A stretch of 64,000 nucleotides of DNA from positions 310,001 through 374,000 of the forward strand of contig NZ_JAFCJJ010000004.1 in the NCBI RefSeq assembly GCF_018131015.1. The letters are read 5' to 3'. Every line of letters begins with the position of its first letter. The stretch's first letter is position 1. The position numbers were made by a program, and so were the translations under genes. The notes beneath the pieces are model-generated. The model made no database searches. It was given only the letters and a program-made list of their open reading frames with translations, and was not told where the DNA came from. Below, piece after piece: positions 53,394 to 63,597 of the stretch. This stretch comes from Bradyrhizobium diazoefficiens (lineage in GTDB: Bacteria; Pseudomonadota; Alphaproteobacteria; Rhizobiales; Xanthobacteraceae).

Positions 53394-54938
53394 ATGACCA
53401 ACGCGGCAGTGGCGGCGCGCAGATTTGCGCCCATTTTCCTTGCTACGGCATTTGCAGTCCTTCCCATGGTACAACCCGCGGGGGCCCAGAAGGCCGGCGG
53501 CAGCATCACCGTCGGCCAGGAGCTGGATATTCCGGGCTTCGATCCGCTCAAGGTCGGCGTCTACGACACCTCCGCCAACACTGCCGCCGCCGCGATCTTC
53601 GACACGCTCGTGGCCCTCGACGAGAAGGGCGAGCTGAAGCCAAAACTCGCGCTGTCGTGGACGCATTCGGACGACTTCAAGACCTGGACCTTCAAGCTCC
53701 GGCCAGACGTGAAATTCCACGACGGCACCCCGTTCAATGCGCAGGCGGCCAAGGAGAACTTTGACCGCCAGAAGGATCCCGCCAACAAGTGCCGCTGCGC
53801 TTTCTACATTTCCACAATCATCAGCGCGCAGGCCGTCGACGATCTGACATTGGTCTATAACTTCAGTGCCCCTTCGGTGAACTTTCCGGCGACACAGACC
53901 ATCCAGAGCTCCAACAACGTCATGCACTCGCCGACGGCGTGGAAGACCAAGGGCGACGACTACAACCGCAATCCGATCGGCACGGGACCCTATGTCCTGA
54001 AATCCTGGACCGCCGCCGACCGTATGGTTCTGGAAAAGAATCCGGACTACTGGGACAAGGGCAAGCCGTATCTCGATCGGATCACCTTGAAGCCACTGCC
54101 GGATGCGCAGTCGCGCTTCGCTTCCCTTCAATCGGGCGAGGCCGACATCATCTGGGACGACGAGTACGACGCCGACAATGTCCAGAAGGCGCAGAAGGAT
54201 CCCAAGCTGTTCGTCAACGCCTACACAGGCTCGGGCGCACAGGTCTACGCCTTCAACACCAAGGCGCCGCCGTTCGACGACGTGCGCGTGCGCCAGGCGC
54301 TGGTGATGGCACTCGACCGCAAGAAGATGTCGCAGGCGATCACCAATGGCTTGGCAAAGCCGGCGAGCAACCCCTATGGCAGCGGCTCCTGGGTCAAATG
54401 CAAGGACGACGGCGCGCTGCCCGAGGACGCCGAGAAGGCCAAGGCGCTGCTCAAGGATTACGGCAAGCCGGTCGATTTCAAGATGATCGTGACGGCGACG
54501 CCGCGCGGCCGCACGATCGGCCAGGTGCTCCAGCAATTCTGGAAGCGCGTCGGCGCCAACATGGAGATCGAGCAGGTCGATCAGGCCACCGTCGTGCCGC
54601 GGGCCTTCATGCGCCAGTTCCAGCTGACACCCTGGCGCATCGTCGATCTCGCCGATCCCGATCCGCAGATGTACGCCAATTTCAAGTCCGGCAGCCCGGT
54701 TGCGCTCGCCAACTACTCCAACCCGGAGCTTGATGATCTGCTCGAACACTCGCGCTCGACCGCCGATGTCGACAAGCGCAGCGAGGACTATTGCGCCATC
54801 AGCCGCCTGATCAACAAGGAAGCGATCTGGTTCTGGACCTTCCAGAACACCTATTATTCAATTTCGCAGGCCAAGGTGAAGGGTGTGCCGAAGATGTACA
54901 ACGGTGTGCTGGATGTCTCGTACGCCTGGCTGGACTAA
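53394..54938 (+). CDS. ABC transporter substrate-binding protein, family 5 (peptide/nickel type)
   Basis: The protein has 514 residues from the ATG at 53394, preceded by GGGAGGA. A signal peptide ends near VQPAGAQ. The mature part begins GGSITVGQELDIPGFDPLK and has PFNAQAAKENFDR and NPIGTGPYVLKSW, typical of SBP family 5. It delivers an oligopeptide or other bulky solute to the following permeases. The permease gene starts six nucleotides after the stop. Confidence 0.9.
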   Translation: MTNAAVAARRFAPIFLATAFAVLPMVQPAGAQKAGGSITVGQELDIPGFDPLKVGVYDTSANTAAAAIFDTLVALDEKGELKPKLALSWTHSDDFKTWTFKLRPDVKFHDGTPFNAQAAKENFDRQKDPANKCRCAFYISTIISAQAVDDLTLVYNFSAPSVNFPATQTIQSSNNVMHSPTAWKTKGDDYNRNPIGTGPYVLKSWTAADRMVLEKNPDYWDKGKPYLDRITLKPLPDAQSRFASLQSGEADIIWDDEYDADNVQKAQKDPKLFVNAYTGSGAQVYAFNTKAPPFDDVRVRQALVMALDRKKMSQAITNGLAKPASNPYGSGSWVKCKDDGALPEDAEKAKALLKDYGKPVDFKMIVTATPRGRTIGQVLQQFWKRVGANMEIEQVDQATVVPRAFMRQFQLTPWRIVDLADPDPQMYANFKSGSPVALANYSNPELDDLLEHSRSTADVDKRSEDYCAISRLINKEAIWFWTFQNTYYSISQAKVKGVPKMYNGVLDVSYAWLD

Positions 54939-54944
54939 GCGACA

Positions 54945-55895
54945 ATGCTCAACTTCGTCGTTCGGCGGCTGCTCTATCTCGTTCCCGTGCTGGCCGCCGT
55001 CTCGTTGCTGACCTTCCTGATCGCCTCGCTGCTGCCAGGCGATCTCGCCTATGTCATCCTGGGCGATCAGGCGACGCCGGAGAAGGTCGCGGCGCTCAGG
55101 CACGACATGGGGCTCGACCAGCCGATGTGGTGGCGATATTTGAGCTGGCTCGGCCAGGTGTTGCAGGGCGATCTCGGCCGCTCCTTCCGCACCGGGCAAA
55201 CCGTGCTGCAGGCTGTCGCCGAGCGCATCCCGGTCTCGATCGAGCTGATGCTGCTCGCCGAGATCATCGGGCTCGCGATCGGCGTGCCGCTCGCGATCGC
55301 TTGCGCCGCGCGTGCGGGAGGTGCGTTCGACCGCTTCATGACCGGGACCGCCTTTGCCATGCTGTCGGTGCCGTCGTTCCTCTCTGCGATCCTCCTGATC
55401 TACCTGTTCGCGGTCGAGCTGCGCTGGCTGCCGGCCACGGGCTACGTGCCGCTCAGCGAGGATCCGCTGGCGAACCTGCGCTTCTTCGTGCTGCCCGCGT
55501 TGACGCTGGCACTGGCGGAGTGGCCGGGCATCATGCGGGTGCTGCGCTCCGACATGATCGCGACCCTGCAGGAGGACTATATCTCGCTCGCGAAGGCCAA
55601 GGGTCTGAAGCCGGCGCGCATCCTGTTCGTGCACGCGCTGAAACCATCGTCGCTGACGCTGGTGACGATTACCGGTATCAATATCGGCCGCCTGATCGGC
55701 GGCGCGCTGATCGTGGAATCGATCTTCGCGCTGCCGGGAATCGGCCGGCTGCTGGTCGGCGCCATCTATACCCGCGATCTCATCATCCTCCAGGGCGTGG
55801 TGCTGCTGGTCGCCGCCGGCTTCGTGATCATGAACTTCATCGTCGACATGCTCTATGCGGTCCTCGATCCCAGGATTCGCCATGGCCACGCTTGA
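54945..55895 (+). CDS. Dipeptide-type ABC transporter permease (DppB family)
   Basis: The protein has 316 residues with six membrane helices. The GDLGRSFRTGQTVLQAVAERIPVSIEL region and the inner-loop motif SLAKAKGLKPARILFVHALKPS (EAA loop) mark DppB-type permeases. It overlaps the next permease gene by 14 nt. With DppC it forms the channel of the family-5 importer. Confidence 0.9.
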   Translation: MLNFVVRRLLYLVPVLAAVSLLTFLIASLLPGDLAYVILGDQATPEKVAALRHDMGLDQPMWWRYLSWLGQVLQGDLGRSFRTGQTVLQAVAERIPVSIELMLLAEIIGLAIGVPLAIACAARAGGAFDRFMTGTAFAMLSVPSFLSAILLIYLFAVELRWLPATGYVPLSEDPLANLRFFVLPALTLALAEWPGIMRVLRSDMIATLQEDYISLAKAKGLKPARILFVHALKPSSLTLVTITGINIGRLIGGALIVESIFALPGIGRLLVGAIYTRDLIILQGVVLLVAAGFVIMNFIVDMLYAVLDPRIRHGHA

Positions 55896-56747
55896 ACTCT
55901 CGCTGCCTGAAGAGGTCGAGCAGCCGGTGCGGCGCAGGCGCAGGCTCGGCTTCCTGTTCTGGTTCGCGATTTGCTGGATCGTGATCGTCTTCGTGCTGGC
56001 GATCTTCGCGCCGATCCTGCCGCTGCAGAATCCGGTCGACATGGACATGCTGGAGCGCCGGGCCTGGTTCTCGTCCGAACACTGGCTCGGCACCGACGGG
56101 CTCGGCCGCGACGAGCTGGCGCGCCTGGTCTATGGTGCGCGGGTGTCGCTGACGGTCGGCCTGTGCGCACCGATGATCGGCCTGGTTGCCGGCGGTGCGC
56201 TCGGCCTGCTCGCCGGCTATTTCCGCGGCCGTTTCGAAACGCTGGTGGTCGGCAGCATGGACGTTCTGCTCGCCTTTCCGCCGCTGATCTTCGCGCTCGC
56301 CGTCGTCGCCTATCTCGGCCAGTCCATTCCCAATCTCACCTTCATCCTCGGCTTCCTCGGCATTCCCGCCTTCATGCGGGTGTCGCGCGCGGCGACGCTG
56401 ACGCTCGCGCGGCGGGAGTTCGTGATCGCGGCCGAGGCGCTCGGCGCGAGCCATGCGCGCATCCTGCTGCGCGAGCTGCTGCCGAACGTGTTGCTGCCGC
56501 TGTTCGCCTTCTTCCTGCTCGGCGTCGCCGTCACCATCGTGGTCGAGGGATCGCTGTCGTTTCTCGGGCTCGGCGTGCCGCCGCCGATGGCAAGCTGGGG
56601 CAGCATGATCGGGGAGGGGCGCGAAAGCCTCGACGTCACACCACGGCTCGCCTTCCTGCCGGCGGTCGCGATGTTCGTCACCGTGCTGGCGTTCAATCTG
56701 GTCGGTGACACGCTGCGGGCGATCACCGATCCGCGTCAGGGGGCACT

Positions 56748-56751
<4 letters not shown>
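55882..56751 (+). CDS. Dipeptide-type ABC transporter permease (DppC family)
   Basis: The protein has 289 residues from the ATG at 55882, within the end of the upstream gene. The N-terminal cytoplasmic tail has a basic RRRRRLGF patch. The HWLGTDGLGRDELARLVYGAR motif and the EAA loop AAEALGASHARILLRELLPN are typical of DppC. It overlaps the downstream ATPase gene by four nucleotides. Confidence 0.9.
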
Positions 56752-57736
<985 letters not shown>

Positions 57737-57740
<4 letters not shown>

Positions 57741-58717
57741 CGCAGGCCGTTGCCCACGTCCCCTCCGGTGAGCCGCTGCTGAAGGTGGACGATCTCGTCG
57801 TCGAGTATGGCTTCGGCAACAGGACCGTTCACGCGGTGTCCGGCGTCAGCCTGGAGGTCGCGCGCGGCGAGACGCTCGGCCTCGTCGGCGAGTCCGGTTG
57901 TGGCAAGTCGACGCTCGGCCGCGCCGTGCTGCAATTGCGACGGGCGCAGTCCGGCAGCGTGCTGTTCGACGGCCACGATCTCACGGCGATGCAGGGCGAG
58001 GCCCTGCGCAAGATGCGGCAGCGCGTGCAGCTCATTTTCCAGGATCCGATCGCCTCGCTCAATCCGCGCCGTCGCATCGGCGACATCGTGGCCGAGCCGC
58101 TGATCATCGCCGGCGTCAAGGATCCGGCGCAGCGCAAGCAGGTCGTCTATGAGGTCTTGAGCGCAGTCGGCCTCGATCCGGATCTGGTGGTCGGCCGTCT
58201 GCCGCATGAATTCTCCGGCGGCCAGTGCCAGCGCATCTGCATCGCGCGCGCCCTGGTGCTCAATCCCGAGTTCATCGTCTGCGACGAGCCGGTCTCGGCG
58301 CTCGATGTGTCCATCCGCGCCCAGATCCTCAATCTGCTCGAGGAAATGAAGGCGCGGTTCGGGTTGACGCTGCTGTTCATCGCGCACGATCTGGCGGTCG
58401 TGAAGGCGGTCAGTGACCGCGTTGCGGTGATGTATCTCGGCCGGCTCTGCGAGGTCGCGCCGTCGGAACAATTGTTCGCAAGACCCGCGCATCCCTACAC
58501 CGCTCTGCTGTTGCAGGCGATCCCGGTTCCCGATCCCGACGTCCGTCCCGCCGAGAGCGTGGCCACCGGCGAGCCGCCGTCGCCGATTGCGCCGCCGTCC
58601 GGCTGCCGCTTCCGCACCCGCTGTCCGCGCGCCGATCAGCGATGCAGCGCGGAGATGCCGGAGTTGCGCGAGGTCGCACCCGGCCAGTTCGCGGCTTGCC
58701 ACCATCCGCTGGCCTGA
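57737..58717 (+). CDS. Oligopeptide/dipeptide ABC transporter ATP-binding protein (DppF family)
   Basis: The protein has 326 residues from the ATG at 57737, overlapping the upstream stop. Walker A is GESGCGKST, the signature [12 protein letters not shown] (Cys in place of the usual Arg) and Walker [13 protein letters not shown]. The C-terminal [16 protein letters not shown] motif fits DppF. It is the last gene of the operon and is followed by a strong terminator hairpin. Confidence 0.92.
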
Positions 58718-58720
58718 ACT

Positions 58721-58755
58721 GGAGCCCCGTTCCGATGGGATCGGAACGGGGCTCC
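58721..58755 (+). terminator. Terminator hairpin after the dpp-type operon
   Basis: The stem GGAGCCCCGTTCCGAT (58721-58736) pairs perfectly with ATCGGAACGGGGCTCC (58740-58755) around a GGG loop. The following AGATTTTCGTTTT is T-rich. At 16 bp it is one of the strongest stem-loops in the window and begins three nucleotides after the operon stop. Confidence 0.85.
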
Positions 58756-58771
58756 AGATTTTCGTTTTGAC

Positions 58772-58815
58772 GCGTTTTCTTCACGCGAACCGGTATCCAC
58801 TTCGCTCGAAAACGC
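58772..58815. repeat. Palindromic intergenic repeat, GCGTTTTC/GAAAACGC type
   Basis: The outer arms are GCGTTTTC (58772-58779) and GAAAACGC (58808-58815), enclosing CACGCGAACCGGTATCCACT. Elements of this form recur between genes in Bradyrhizobium and related rhizobia. It lies just after the dpp operon terminator. Confidence 0.65.
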
Positions 58816-58898
58816 TGTAAGACAGCCCTCAGGTTTGTCTCGCCCTGCCGGCCATGGCATGGTGGCGCGACGACGATAAGAATGCCGGGAGGACGCCG

Positions 58899-59966
58899 AT
58901 GAAGAGTTTCAAGGTCGCCGATTTCAAGGCGCCGCTGCAGAAGTTCGACGAGGCGACGCCGCAGCCCACGGGCACGCAGGTGCTGATCAAGGTCAAGGCC
59001 GCCGGCGTCTGCCACAGCGACCTCCACATCTGGGAAGGCGGCTACGATCTCGGCCACGGCCGCAAGCCGCTGTCGCTGAAGGACCGCGGCATCAACCTGC
59101 CGCTGACGATGGGCCACGAGACGGTCGGCGAGGTCCTGGCCTTCGGTCCCGACGTGAAGCCGACCGACCAGGGCGACCTCAAGCTCGGCGATGTCGGCCT
59201 GGTCTATCCCTGGATCGGCTGCGGCAAATGTGCCACGTGTCTGGCCGGCGAAGAGAACATGTGCCTGACGCCGCGCTCGCTCGGCGTCTATTGCGACGGC
59301 GGCTATGCCGATCACATGCTGGTGCCGCATCCGCGATACCTGCTCAATCTGAGGGGGCTCGATCCGGCGACGACGGCGCCCTATGCCTGCTCGGGCGTCA
59401 CCACCTACAGCGCGCTGAAGAAGGTCGAGCAGCACTTCGACACGCCGATCGTGATGTTCGGCGCCGGCGGCCTCGGGCTGATGGCGCTGTCGCTGCTGAA
59501 GGCGATGGGAGGCAAGGGCGCGATCATGGTCGACATCGACGCCAGGAAGCGCGAAGCGGCGGAAAAGGCCGGCGCACTTGCGACCGTCGATCCCAAGGCG
59601 CCCGACGCGCTGGAGCAACTGGCCAAGAAGGCGGGCGGCCCGATCCGCGCCGTGATCGACCTCGTCGGCAATGCCGCGACGACACAGCTCGGCTTCGACT
59701 GCCTGACCAAGGGCGGCAAGCTCGTCATCGTCGGCCTGTTCGGCGGCGGCGCGACCTGGGCGCTACCGCTGATCCCGATCAAGGCGGTGACGATCCAGGG
59801 CAGCTATGTCGGCAATCTGCGCGAGACGCAGGAGCTGCTCGACCTGGTGCGGGCGAAGAACGTGCCGCCGATCCCGGTGACGCGCCAGCCGCTCGCCAAG
59901 GCCAATGAGGCGCTGGTGCAACTGCAGCAGGGCGCGGTGGTCGGCCGCACGGTGCTGACGCCGTAA
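58899..59966 (+). CDS. Zinc-dependent alcohol dehydrogenase (GroES-like MDR)
   Basis: The protein has 355 residues from the ATG at 58899, preceded by GGGAGGA. Catalytic zinc ligands are expected in GVCHSDLHIW and GHETVGEV. The structural zinc loop is GCGKCATCLAGEENMC. The NAD(P) motif is GAGGLGLMALSL. It oxidises an alcohol or reduces an aldehyde. It stands between a Bradyrhizobium-type repeat on each side, so it is probably transcribed alone. Confidence 0.88.
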   Translation: MKSFKVADFKAPLQKFDEATPQPTGTQVLIKVKAAGVCHSDLHIWEGGYDLGHGRKPLSLKDRGINLPLTMGHETVGEVLAFGPDVKPTDQGDLKLGDVGLVYPWIGCGKCATCLAGEENMCLTPRSLGVYCDGGYADHMLVPHPRYLLNLRGLDPATTAPYACSGVTTYSALKKVEQHFDTPIVMFGAGGLGLMALSLLKAMGGKGAIMVDIDARKREAAEKAGALATVDPKAPDALEQLAKKAGGPIRAVIDLVGNAATTQLGFDCLTKGGKLVIVGLFGGGATWALPLIPIKAVTIQGSYVGNLRETQELLDLVRAKNVPPIPVTRQPLAKANEALVQLQQGAVVGRTVLTP

Positions 59967-59983
59967 CGACCGCTGTTGGTTTT

Positions 59984-60072
59984 CGTCATGGCCGGGCTTG
60001 ACCCGGCCATCCACGCCTTTCCACGGAAACGGCATCAAGACGTGGATGCCCGGGTCAAGCCCGGGCATGACG
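59984..60072. repeat. Palindromic intergenic repeat, CGTCATGGCCGGGCTTG type
   Basis: It starts CGTCATGGCCGGGCTTGACC and ends GGTCAAGCCCGGGCATGACG, an almost perfect 20-bp pair. It has an inner second pair, CCATCCACG with CGTGGATG. This is a recurrent Bradyrhizobium-type intergenic palindrome. It separates the alcohol dehydrogenase from the next gene. Confidence 0.75.
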
Positions 60073-60094
60073 GTGGAGAGTTCAGGAATCCCCC

Positions 60095-61174
60095 ATGTCC
60101 GCAAACAACGCCTTCCACATCGCCGTGCTCGCCGGTGACGGCATCGGCCCTGAAGTCATGGCGCCGGCCGTCGAGGTGCTGCGCAAGATCGAGGCGAAGT
60201 CGGACCTGCGCTTCCGCTTCACCGAGGCACCGGCCGGCGCCAACAACTATCTTGCGACCGGCAAGTCGATGCCGGACTCGACGATCAGGCTGTGCGAGGA
60301 GGCCGACGCGATCCTGCTCGGGGCTTGCGGCCTGCCGTCGGTGCGCTACCCCGACAACACCGAGATCGCGCCGCAGATCGAGCTGCGTTTCATCTTCGAC
60401 CTCTATGCCGGCGTGCGGCCTGCGCGCCTCATTCCGGGCGTGCCGAGCCCGATCGTCGGCGCCGACAAGCGCGGCATCGATCTCGTCGTGATCCGCGAGT
60501 CGACCGAGGGTCTGTTCGCCTCGATGGGCAAGGGTGTCGTCACCCACGAGGACGCGCGCGAGACCATGGTGATCACGCGCAGGACGTCCGAGCGCCTGTT
60601 CGACTTCTCGTTCCGCCTCGCCGAGCGACGCAAGGCCCGCGGCAAGCCGGGCGCGCTCGCCTGCGTCGACAAGGCCAACGTGTTCAAGGCCTTTGCGTTC
60701 TTCCGCGGCATCTTCGACGAGATCGCCGCGAAGCATCCGAACGTGAAGACCGACCGGCTCTATGTCGATGCCTGCTCGGCGATGCTGGTGAAGCGGCCCT
60801 GGGATTTCGACGTGATGGTGATGGAGAACATGTTCGGCGACATCGTCTCCGACATCACCGCGAGCCTGATCGGCGGCCTCGGCATGGCGCCCTCGGCCGA
60901 CATCGGCGACAAATACGCCGTGTTCCAGCCTTGTCACGGCACTGCGCCCGACATCATGGGGCAGGGCAAGGCCAATCCCACCGGCATGATCCTGTCGGCG
61001 GCGATGATGCTGGACTGGCTCGCCGACAAGCACGGCATCGAGAGCGCGACCGAGGCCGGCGAGCGCATCGAGCGCGCGGTGGACCAGGTCTATGCCGGCG
61101 GCCTCAGGCCGATGGAGTTCGGCGGCAGCAACGGCACCGCCGACATCGCAGGAGCGGTGCTCGCGGCGCTGTAG
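60095..61174 (+). CDS. Isocitrate/isopropylmalate dehydrogenase-family protein
   Basis: The protein has 359 residues. The motif HIAVLAGDGIGPEVM starts the protein. The metal and substrate segment is MENMFGDIVSDITASLIGGLGMAPSADIG, and the NAD segment is PCHGTAPDIMGQGKANPTG. The family includes 3-isopropylmalate, tartrate and D-malate dehydrogenases, which oxidatively decarboxylate a 2-hydroxy acid. No leuCD genes are nearby, so a catabolic role is as likely as leucine synthesis. It is followed 30 bp later by an ASCH gene. Confidence 0.87.
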   Translation: MSANNAFHIAVLAGDGIGPEVMAPAVEVLRKIEAKSDLRFRFTEAPAGANNYLATGKSMPDSTIRLCEEADAILLGACGLPSVRYPDNTEIAPQIELRFIFDLYAGVRPARLIPGVPSPIVGADKRGIDLVVIRESTEGLFASMGKGVVTHEDARETMVITRRTSERLFDFSFRLAERRKARGKPGALACVDKANVFKAFAFFRGIFDEIAAKHPNVKTDRLYVDACSAMLVKRPWDFDVMVMENMFGDIVSDITASLIGGLGMAPSADIGDKYAVFQPCHGTAPDIMGQGKANPTGMILSAAMMLDWLADKHGIESATEAGERIERAVDQVYAGGLRPMEFGGSNGTADIAGAVLAAL

Positions 61175-61204
61175 AAGGCATCATTCCCGGAGGGGGCGAA
61201 AACC

Positions 61205-61621
61205 ATGAGCAGGCCGGTCCCCGAGTCCTATCGACACTTGCGGACATTTGCCTTCGGCGACGGTCCCGAGCTCGCGGACGAGTTGCTCGAGCTCGTCATC
61301 CAGGGCGTCAAGACCGCAACCTGCAGCACGGAGGACGAGCCGAACACGTCGTCGCAAGGTGAGCGCTGGGTCGTGCTCGACGGACGCGGAGAGCCGCGCT
61401 GCGTCATCGAAACCACCGAGGTCGCCTATCGGCGTTTCCTCGAGGTCGATGACGCCTTTGCCTACGAGGAGGGCGAGGGCGATCGAAGCCTCGCCTATTG
61501 GCGCCAGGCCCATCGGACCTATTTCGGCCGGCTCGGACGCTTCAGCGAGGACATGATGCTGATGTGTGAACGCTTTCGGCTGGTCGAGGTGTTCGGCGAC
61601 GCCCCCCGGACGGAAACATAG
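61205..61621 (+). CDS. ASCH-domain protein
   Basis: The protein has 138 residues. The segment FAFGDGPELADELLELVIQGVKTATCS opens an ASCH fold (related to PUA), and VCIET-like beta strands follow (GEPRCVIETTEV). The ASCH family is linked to RNA binding; some members hydrolyse N4-acetylcytidine. The Lys and Thr in GVKTAT and the acidic residues in VDDAFAYEEGEG are the conserved positions. It lies 30 bp after the dehydrogenase gene and may share its transcript. Confidence 0.82.
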   Translation: MSRPVPESYRHLRTFAFGDGPELADELLELVIQGVKTATCSTEDEPNTSSQGERWVVLDGRGEPRCVIETTEVAYRRFLEVDDAFAYEEGEGDRSLAYWRQAHRTYFGRLGRFSEDMMLMCERFRLVEVFGDAPRTET

Positions 61622-61643
61622 CAGACGAGTCCCAAGTGCAAGA

Positions 61644-62747
61644 TCAGGATGGGCGCCGTGCCGCAGCGCCATTGCCGTCGCGTGGCTGTTCCGGACGCAG
61701 GGCGGAGATCAGACCTATGCTGTCCTGAAAGCCAGCGCCGCTCATGTTCAGTGAGCGGCTGCACTGTGCGGTCGCGGCTTCATACTGACGCAGGTGCAGG
61801 TGCGCGATGCAGAGAATCCGGGCTGCGATGCCATCCTGCAAGGCGGCCAGGTTTGCATGCTCACCGTCGAACCGATCCGACCAGATGTCGCGTCCTGTCT
61901 GGAGATCGGTGAGCGATACATTGACCCGCACCTGGTCTCCGATGCGCTTCACCGCGCCGTGCACGGCCCAGCGGACGCCGAGATCGGTCCCGATCTGCTT
62001 CGGATCGACCGACTTGCTCGTGTAGGTCAGGACGGTCTCGCGTCCAATCACGAAAGTGGCGGGCGCTCGCGCAAGACCCGTGGTCAGATCCGTCGTGATG
62101 GTGCCGGCAAGGTGCGGCTGCTGCGGATCGTCGTCGAAATTGGTGAAGGGCAGCACGACGAGAGAGAGACGAGGCACGGTCCCGCGCCCGACTGGGGCGT
62201 GTTGCTGGATCTTGTGGGCTTCCCGAACCGCCTCGGTGCGGACCGTGTTCCAGACATTCCAGTAGCCGACCATGCCACCGGCGATCGCGCCGATCGCGGC
62301 AATCGACGCCAGCACTCCGCCAAAATGTTTCAAGCGGCCTCCGAAGCGATGCAGCCAGCCGCCAACTGCCTCTTCGGGGTGGACCGAAATCGCCGCCGTG
62401 CCTGCGTCCGCGACCACCGCGACTCCCGGGCGCCGATCTTCGTTGTGTACGGCGCCGACGAAACGAAAGCCTTTTCGCGGAAACGTCTTGATGAGACGTT
62501 GTTGCTCGCCGGAGTCGCCGATCGCGCGCCGGACGGCGTTCAACCGCGTTGTCAGCGCTGCGTCCGATACGATCCGGCCGCCCCAGATCGCGTTGGCGAG
62601 ATCGTCCTTGCTGACGACGCGGTCCCTGCTGCGGATCAGATATTCGAGCAGATCGAGAACCTGTGGCGCCGTCGGCACGACATCGGACCCGCGCCGCAAC
62701 TCGCGCCGGTCGGTGTCCAACGCACAGTCATCGAAGACATAGCGCAT
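61644..62747 (-). CDS. Winged-helix (CadC/OmpR-type) membrane regulator with an apparently shortened C-terminus
   Basis: The protein has 367 residues from the ATG at 62745-62747. The N-terminal winged helix (residues of about 1-100: TAPQVLDLLEYLIRSRDRVV, LIKTFPRKGFRFVGAV) resembles CadC-type regulators. A membrane segment lies near 145-170. A cyclase-associated domain follows (SLVVLPFTNFDDDPQQPHLAGTITTDL, YTSKSVDPKQIGTDLGVRWAVHGAVKR). After AARI near residue 310 the sequence jumps to what looks like the last TPR (IAHLHLRQYEAATAQCSRSL) and then to an unrelated tail. About 150-200 residues usual in the family seem missing. It may be a decaying gene. Confidence 0.72.
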   Translation of the reverse strand: MRYVFDDCALDTDRRELRRGSDVVPTAPQVLDLLEYLIRSRDRVVSKDDLANAIWGGRIVSDAALTTRLNAVRRAIGDSGEQQRLIKTFPRKGFRFVGAVHNEDRRPGVAVVADAGTAAISVHPEEAVGGWLHRFGGRLKHFGGVLASIAAIGAIAGGMVGYWNVWNTVRTEAVREAHKIQQHAPVGRGTVPRLSLVVLPFTNFDDDPQQPHLAGTITTDLTTGLARAPATFVIGRETVLTYTSKSVDPKQIGTDLGVRWAVHGAVKRIGDQVRVNVSLTDLQTGRDIWSDRFDGEHANLAALQDGIAARILCIAHLHLRQYEAATAQCSRSLNMSGAGFQDSIGLISALRPEQPRDGNGAAARRPS

Positions 62748-62908
62748 GGCATTACTGCCTAAACTTGCTCTCTGTCCTGCCCGAGAGCGCGGCCGCAATG
62801 GCTCGAAGAATAAGCCTTCGGTAAGAAAAATGTAAGCCGAATATCAAGTGTGCCCTGTGATGCTGTGGCACCGTCGTGCCATTGGATAAATCAGCGGGAG
62901 ACACCGCG

Positions 62909-63148
62909 ATGAGCACGATATTCAGCACAACGGAATTGCAACGGACCTTCGCGCCGGCCAGAATGGGCGGAGTTTTCTTTAGATTTCAGCTCGCATTTCG
63001 GGAATGGCGGCAGCGTCGAAGGGTACGCGCGAGCCTGTCCGCCCTCAGCGACTGGGAGTTGCAGGACATCGGTACCACGCGCGGCGAGATCGACTATGTC
63101 GCCTCGCATCGCGACAGCGATCCTCGGGGAGCTCTGCCCGCCGGATAG
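62909..63148 (+). CDS. DUF1127 small protein
   Basis: The protein has 79 residues from the ATG at 62909, preceded by GGGAG. The C-terminal half carries the DUF1127 (YjiS-like) motif WRQRRRVRASLSALSDWELQDIG followed by TRGEID. Proteins of this family are often short, basic and stress-regulated; in alphaproteobacteria some bind RNA and affect phosphate or carbon metabolism. The gene is divergent from the winged-helix gene, with about 160 bp between. Confidence 0.85.
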   Translation: MSTIFSTTELQRTFAPARMGGVFFRFQLAFREWRQRRRVRASLSALSDWELQDIGTTRGEIDYVASHRDSDPRGALPAG

Positions 63149-63186
63149 GTCCAGAATTTGCCGGCACGCGCAACCTCGCGAAGATA

Positions 63187-63204
63187 AGGGGCCTTGCGGC
63201 CCCT
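63187..63204. terminator. Hairpin between the convergent DUF1127 and small secreted protein genes
   Basis: AGGGGCC (63187-63193) and GGCCCCT (63198-63204) pair perfectly around a TTGC loop. It ends just before the stop codon of the minus-strand gene at 63211, so it could serve both strands. Confidence 0.6.
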
Positions 63205-63210
63205 CGTCAT

Positions 63211-63492
63211 TCACCAGCGGCGCCAGTGGCGGTGGCCCCAGCCCCACGGTCGGCCGCCATAGTACCGCCGCGGGCCGCCGTAATAGCCATAGGCGCCGTA
63301 GTAGTTCGGACGCCACCAGCAGCGGCCCCAGGCGTTGCAGACCATACGTACCTGATCGACATTTGCGGCTGGCCCGCTTGCGATCCGGTCGGCCTGCGGA
63401 AGGCCGTTCGGCATCGCCGCCATCGCTTGTCCCGATGCGAGTGCAACGCCGCCGATCGCCGCAAGGCCGAGCAAAGCAATTTTCAGTTTCAT
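63211..63492 (-). CDS. Small Gly/Tyr/Trp-rich secreted protein
   Basis: The protein has 93 residues. A signal peptide ends at GQAMAA (about 26 residues). After a short segment with two cysteines (VCNAWGRCWW) the protein is a low-complexity run rich in Gly, Tyr, Trp, Arg and His (YYGAYGYYGGPRRYYGGRPW) to the end. Comparable small rhizobial proteins are annotated as sulfur-globule-like or hypothetical. Its function is not known to me. It is preceded by AGGGAG on its strand. Confidence 0.75.
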   Translation of the reverse strand: MKLKIALLGLAAIGGVALASGQAMAAMPNGLPQADRIASGPAANVDQVRMVCNAWGRCWWRPNYYGAYGYYGGPRRYYGGRPWGWGHRHWRRW

Positions 63493-63597
63493 CGCGATCT
63501 CCCTCTTTGGTGGCGAGAGAACCTGCGGGAGATCAATTGGTTGCTATCGCGGCGCGGGTGGACGAGGAATTTAATCTTCGTGAATGGAGGTTCAGCT

